This document shows positions 37,433 through 40,526 of a DNA stretch of 40,526 nt, piece after piece. The stretch comes from Muribaculaceae bacterium (GTDB lineage Bacteria; Bacteroidota; Bacteroidia; Bacteroidales; Muribaculaceae). The stretch covers positions 1-40,526 of the forward strand of contig JAFSYB010000084.1 in the NCBI GenBank assembly GCA_017443765.1, written 5' to 3'. Position 1 is the stretch's first letter. Every line of letters begins with the position of its first letter. A program made the position numbers and the translations under genes. Under the pieces are notes generated by a model. That model had not been told where the DNA came from. It made no database searches and was given only the letters and a program-made list of their open reading frames with translations.

Positions 37433-39397
37433 TTACTCGTCTTTCTTGGCACGCAGGCAGCTCACAATCAGATAGGTGATGATGGCCGCATACATCACTA
37501 CGCCAAGGATGTTCTGCGTGTTGTCGCTCAGGCTGGTTTCGTACTTAAACCCGAAGAACAGCAGTGCGGCACTCACCACACCCATCAGTGCGCCACCGGC
37601 GATGAAGCCGCTGGCCAGCAGTGTGCCGCGCTCGGTGCGCTCCTTGTTCACGGCCTCGTTCTTGCTGCGGCTGCCCACAAACCAGCTCACGATGCCACCG
37701 ATAAGCAGCGGTGCGTTGAGCTGCAGGGGAATAAACATGCCCAGAGAGAACGGCAATGCCGGCACCTTGAGCCAGTTGAGCAGCAAGGCCAGGATGGCAC
37801 CCACAATGTAGAGCATCCACGGGGTCTCGCCACCCATCATCAGCGGGTCGATAACGGCTGCCATGGCGTTGGCCTGTGGGGCCACCAGTGCGTTGTCGCC
37901 CGTAAAGCCATAGGTCTTGTTCAGGATAATCATCACGCCGCCCACGGTGGCTGCGCTCAGCAGGGTGCCCACGCCTTTCCACACCTCCTGCTTGGCGGGC
38001 GTGGTGCCGAGCCAGTAGCCCACCTTGAGGTCGGTGACCATGCCACCGGCCATCGACAGCGCGGTGCACACCACGCCGCCAATCACCATCGAGGCCATAA
38101 TGCCGCGATAGCCGTCCAGTCCCACAGCCACGAAGATGCCGCTGGCGATAATCAGGGTCATCAGTGTCATGCCGCTCACGGGGTTGCTCCCCACAATGGC
38201 GATGGCATTGGCGGCAACTGTGGTGAACAGGAAAGCGATGACCACAACCACCAAGAAAGCGACAAGAGCCTGCATCAGATTGCCAATCACTCCGATATAG
38301 AAGAACACGAATGTCACGATCAAGGCAGCCACCAGCGCGAATACCAGCTGTTTCATGGGAATGTCGCGTTGGGTGCGTTCCACGTTTTCTTCACCACCGC
38401 CGCTACCAAAGGCTTTGCCGGCCAGTCCGGCGGCACTCTTGATTACGCCCCACGACTTGATAATGCCGATGATGCCACTCATGGCGATGCCGCCGATACC
38501 GATGTAGCGGGCATAGTTCTTGAAGATGTCATCGGCGGGCAGCGAGGCGATGTCGCTCGCGCCATACGCTCCCAGCAGGGGCACCACAAGCCACCAAATG
38601 AATGCCGAGCCGGCGAAGATAATGAACGTGTAGCGCAGGCCGATGATGTAGCCCAAGCCCAGCACGGCGGCTCCAGTGTTCACCTTGAAGAGCATCTTCG
38701 TGTTGTCGGCAAACGTCTGCAAAGCAGGTATGGCAGTAGTGTTGAGCACCTCTTTCCACCAGCCGAATGTGCTCACGGCAAAGTCGTACAAGCCGCCCAC
38801 CAGGCCGGCGATGAGCAGCGGCTTGGCCTGGGTACCGCCTTTCTGACCGCTGATGAGCACTTGTGTGGTGGCTGTGGCCTCGGGGAAGGGGAACTCACCA
38901 TGCATTTCACTCACGAAATACTTGCGGAAGGGGATGAAGAACAGCAAGCCTAACAAACCGCCCAACACCGAGCTGAGGAATACCTCCAGAAAATTCACGG
39001 TGATTTCGGGGTACTTTGCCTGCAGGATGTAGAGTGCCGGCAGCGTGAAGATTGAGCCGGCAACCACGAGGCCGCTGGAGGCTCCAATCGACTGGATAAT
39101 CACATTCTCGCCGAGCGAATCCTTGCGCTTGGCCACCCCGGCGATGCCGGCGGCAATGATGGCAATGGGAATGGCCGCCTCAAAAACCTGACCAACTTTC
39201 AGTCCCAGATAGGCCGCGGCGGCACTGAATATCACCGCCATAATCAATCCCAACGACACCGAATAGGGTGTCACCTCGGGGTAGGTGCGGTCGGGACGCA
39301 TCACGGGGACGTATTTCTCCCCGGATTTCAGCGGACGGAACGCGTTGTCGGGCAACGACATTTCCTCCTGCTGATTGACAACTGTTTCTTCTTTCAT
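37433..39397 (-). CDS. OPT family oligopeptide transporter
   Basis: 654 aa from ATG 39397; a TTG 33 bases upstream is in frame but adds atypical residues next to the promoter. About 15 membrane segments are present. KVGQVFEAAIPIAIIAAGI, GENVIIQSIGASSGLVVAGS, FPEATATTQVLISGQKGGTQ and NPVSGMTLMTLIIASGIFVA match the OPT family (bacterial clade, TIGR00733-like). These import small peptides and, in some cases, metal chelates with protons. A -7 box TATATTTG lies on the minus strand at 39435-39442, and a terminator follows the gene, so it is probably monocistronic. Confidence 0.92.
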   Translation of the reverse strand: MKEETVVNQQEEMSLPDNAFRPLKSGEKYVPVMRPDRTYPEVTPYSVSLGLIMAVIFSAAAAYLGLKVGQVFEAAIPIAIIAAGIAGVAKRKDSLGENVIIQSIGASSGLVVAGSIFTLPALYILQAKYPEITVNFLEVFLSSVLGGLLGLLFFIPFRKYFVSEMHGEFPFPEATATTQVLISGQKGGTQAKPLLIAGLVGGLYDFAVSTFGWWKEVLNTTAIPALQTFADNTKMLFKVNTGAAVLGLGYIIGLRYTFIIFAGSAFIWWLVVPLLGAYGASDIASLPADDIFKNYARYIGIGGIAMSGIIGIIKSWGVIKSAAGLAGKAFGSGGGEENVERTQRDIPMKQLVFALVAALIVTFVFFYIGVIGNLMQALVAFLVVVVIAFLFTTVAANAIAIVGSNPVSGMTLMTLIIASGIFVAVGLDGYRGIMASMVIGGVVCTALSMAGGMVTDLKVGYWLGTTPAKQEVWKGVGTLLSAATVGGVMIILNKTYGFTGDNALVAPQANAMAAVIDPLMMGGETPWMLYIVGAILALLLNWLKVPALPFSLGMFIPLQLNAPLLIGGIVSWFVGSRSKNEAVNKERTERGTLLASGFIAGGALMGVVSAALLFFGFKYETSLSDNTQNILGVVMYAAIITYLIVSCLRAKKDE

Positions 39398-39434
39398 GCG
39401 ATAACGTTTTTTGATGAGTAGTCGTTTCAATCTG

Positions 39435-39442
39435 CAAATATA
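39435..39442 (-). promoter_or_regulatory. -7 box for the OPT gene
   Basis: Minus strand TATATTTG, 37 bases ahead of ATG 39397. The -33 element is not clear. Confidence 0.55.
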
Positions 39443-39497
39443 CGCATTTTTTTACACAGTGAGGCTCGTCATCATGAAAAAACGCATGGCGCCTTCT

Positions 39498-40367
39498 CTA
39501 AATTGCAAAAATGAAAACCAACGAGCTGGCCTGTTGAGGGTGAAAAGTTTCCTGCAGAGCCAAGCGCAGACCATTGGCAATGCCCTTGACCTTGTTGCTG
39601 TCGGAGAGCATGGAGATATAGCACGCATCGAGTGGCATGGTGTGGATGTTCAAGAGCCTAAAACCATGTTGCTTTCCAAGCATGGTCATGGTGTTTGAAT
39701 TAAAGTGCCACAAGTGTCGAGGCGCGTCCCAGGCCGCCCAATGGCGGCCGTAAAAGCTTGCGTCCAGGCTGTCGCTGTTGGGTACTGCAATAACCAATAA
39801 GCCGTCGGTTTTAATCCAGCGGCCAAAACAGTTCCACAAGCCATGCAAGTCGTGGATGTGCTCAATGGCATGCCATGCGGTGATGACATCGAAATACGCC
39901 GAAGGATATTCACTCTTCATGACATCATCGTCAAGTTGAAGCTGGAATCGTTCTTTGGCAAATTCACGAGCAAGGCGACTTTGCTCACATCCCATGGTGT
40001 TCCACCCTTTGTGGCGCATGTATGCCAAAAAATGTCCATTACCCGCCCCCACGTCAAGAATGTTCCCGGGTTGATGGTAGCGATGGATTAGTAGGCGTTT
40101 CCAACGAAGCATCAGAGAACGCGCCGACCGATACAAAAGTGGCATTAAGCCATTTTGCCTGCTGTGAGGTTGATAGTTCGTTGACTCATAATAATGTCCG
40201 ATTGAGGCTGGGGTGGGGATATCTTGTGTAAACAAAAAGCCACAGGCCTTGCACCGGTCAATCACAAACTCATGGCCGCTCACCAAGTGGTCGGTTGCTA
40301 TGGTGAAATGGGCGGTTTCCAAACTGCCGCACAAAGGGCAGTTTTGATAATGAATAGTGTCTGTCAT
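39498..40367 (-). CDS. SAM-dependent methyltransferase with N-terminal zinc ribbon
   Basis: 289 aa. The N-terminus has two Cys pairs, CPLCGS (Cys10, Cys13) and CKACGF (Cys39, Cys42), forming a zinc ribbon. The Rossmann methyltransferase domain follows with ILDVGAGNGHF, the acidic motif in MGCEQS, FDVITAWHAIEHIHD and DGLLVIAVPNSDSL. This architecture is common among methyltransferases in surface-polysaccharide and sugar-modification loci (C-methyltransferase-like). No polysaccharide genes lie beside it in the window; the next genes to the right are outside. A clear promoter was not found. Confidence 0.88.
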   Translation of the reverse strand: MTDTIHYQNCPLCGSLETAHFTIATDHLVSGHEFVIDRCKACGFLFTQDIPTPASIGHYYESTNYQPHSRQNGLMPLLYRSARSLMLRWKRLLIHRYHQPGNILDVGAGNGHFLAYMRHKGWNTMGCEQSRLAREFAKERFQLQLDDDVMKSEYPSAYFDVITAWHAIEHIHDLHGLWNCFGRWIKTDGLLVIAVPNSDSLDASFYGRHWAAWDAPRHLWHFNSNTMTMLGKQHGFRLLNIHTMPLDACYISMLSDSNKVKGIANGLRLALQETFHPQQASSLVFIFAI

Positions 40368-40436
40368 TGCGCAAACTTCGTTCTCTAGGTGGGTTCTATA
40401 AATTGCTTGAGTCGTATTGGGATTGATTGCTGAGTA

Positions 40437-40497
40437 GATTTTGTCTCAAGCTGCGCGAAGCAGTAGCGGGCTACGGTTCAAGTAGTTGAGGCAAAAG
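40437..40497 (+). repeat. Short dispersed hairpin repeat, copy at window end
   Basis: TTTTGTCTCAA and TTGAGGCAAAA form an outer stem with one mismatch; inside are GCTGC/GCAG and CTAC/GTAG stems. The piece CGAAGCAGT...GGGCTACGGTTCAA resembles 2704-2745 (TTTTGTCTC, CGAAGCAGTGGGCTGCGGCTCAA). The rest of 40368-40526 holds no recognised gene. Confidence 0.45.
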
Positions 40498-40526
40498 ATG
40501 CCAGCAAGCAACCCAAGACGTCCAAA

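Noticed and set aside
37376..38953. 525-codon plus-strand frame opposite the OPT gene
   Set aside because: His/Gly/Gln-rich antisense shadow of a clear membrane transporter in GC-rich DNA.

Overview
The window reads as chromosomal DNA of a Bacteroidales bacterium. The evidence is the many promoters of the Bacteroidetes type (TTTG, 19-20 bases, TAnnTTTG), the RprX/RprY two-component pair, a C-terminal sorting-like domain (YNVQGMRV...YIVNGRKVLVK), DUF3127 and DUF6249 proteins, and weak or absent Shine-Dalgarno sequences. GC is clearly above 50%, which makes long antisense open frames common. A Muribaculaceae- or Prevotellaceae-like host is my inference and cannot be settled from one window. No rRNA, CRISPR array or complete transposase gene is seen; there is one tRNA-Leu(UAA).

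Layout. 1-4803 (+): the end of an Rpn/PD-(D/E)XK-type protein, a GT2 glycosyltransferase whose stop overlaps the start of an AraC regulator, a Bcr/CflA-like MFS exporter and TatD. 4902-4985 (-): tRNA-Leu. 5092-9396 (+): a Rieske-like lipoprotein, an HD phosphohydrolase, a palindrome-rich repeat, then an outer-membrane barrel, a metallophosphoesterase lipoprotein and a sirtuin. 9401-10444 (-): a GH43 arabinanase-like enzyme. 10888-11661 (+): a secreted protein with a sorting-like tail. 11776-13058 (-): a RIC/YtfE-type di-iron protein coupled to a LuxR-type regulator whose receiver lacks the phospho-Asp. 13177-16629 (+): a RelA/SpoT-like HD protein, a tiny Cys-rich membrane protein and rprX-rprY. 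17088-19055 (+): a Bro-N/Fic fusion and a secreted DUF362 protein.

19687-23323 (+) is the most interesting region: an NAD/ADP-ribose locus behind one clear promoter flanked by two near-identical palindromes. In order it holds a truncated NadD-like start, a C-terminal NADAR remnant, a NADAR gene broken by one in-frame TAA, an NrtR-like Nudix regulator with an intact Nudix box, a macro-like plus PARG fusion with the GGG-X7-QEE signature, and KptA/Tpt1. A SprT-like protease faces it. The front of the cluster is decaying and the back is intact.

24066-31187: a second palindrome-rich non-coding stretch, a minus-strand operon (PaaK-like adenylating enzyme, MATE exporter, prolyl oligopeptidase) and an RsmF-like RNA m5C methyltransferase. 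31466-34894: a DUF3127 protein with an SSB-like acidic tip, divergent from an RluA-type pseudouridine synthase with a long coiled coil, then a convergent AI-2E-family permease. 35192-36879: a DUF6249 membrane protein, an ECF sigma factor and a small membrane protein that may be its anti-sigma factor. 36940-37315 is an inverted second copy of the 6312-6686 repeat. The window ends with an OPT peptide transporter and a zinc-ribbon SAM methyltransferase on the minus strand.
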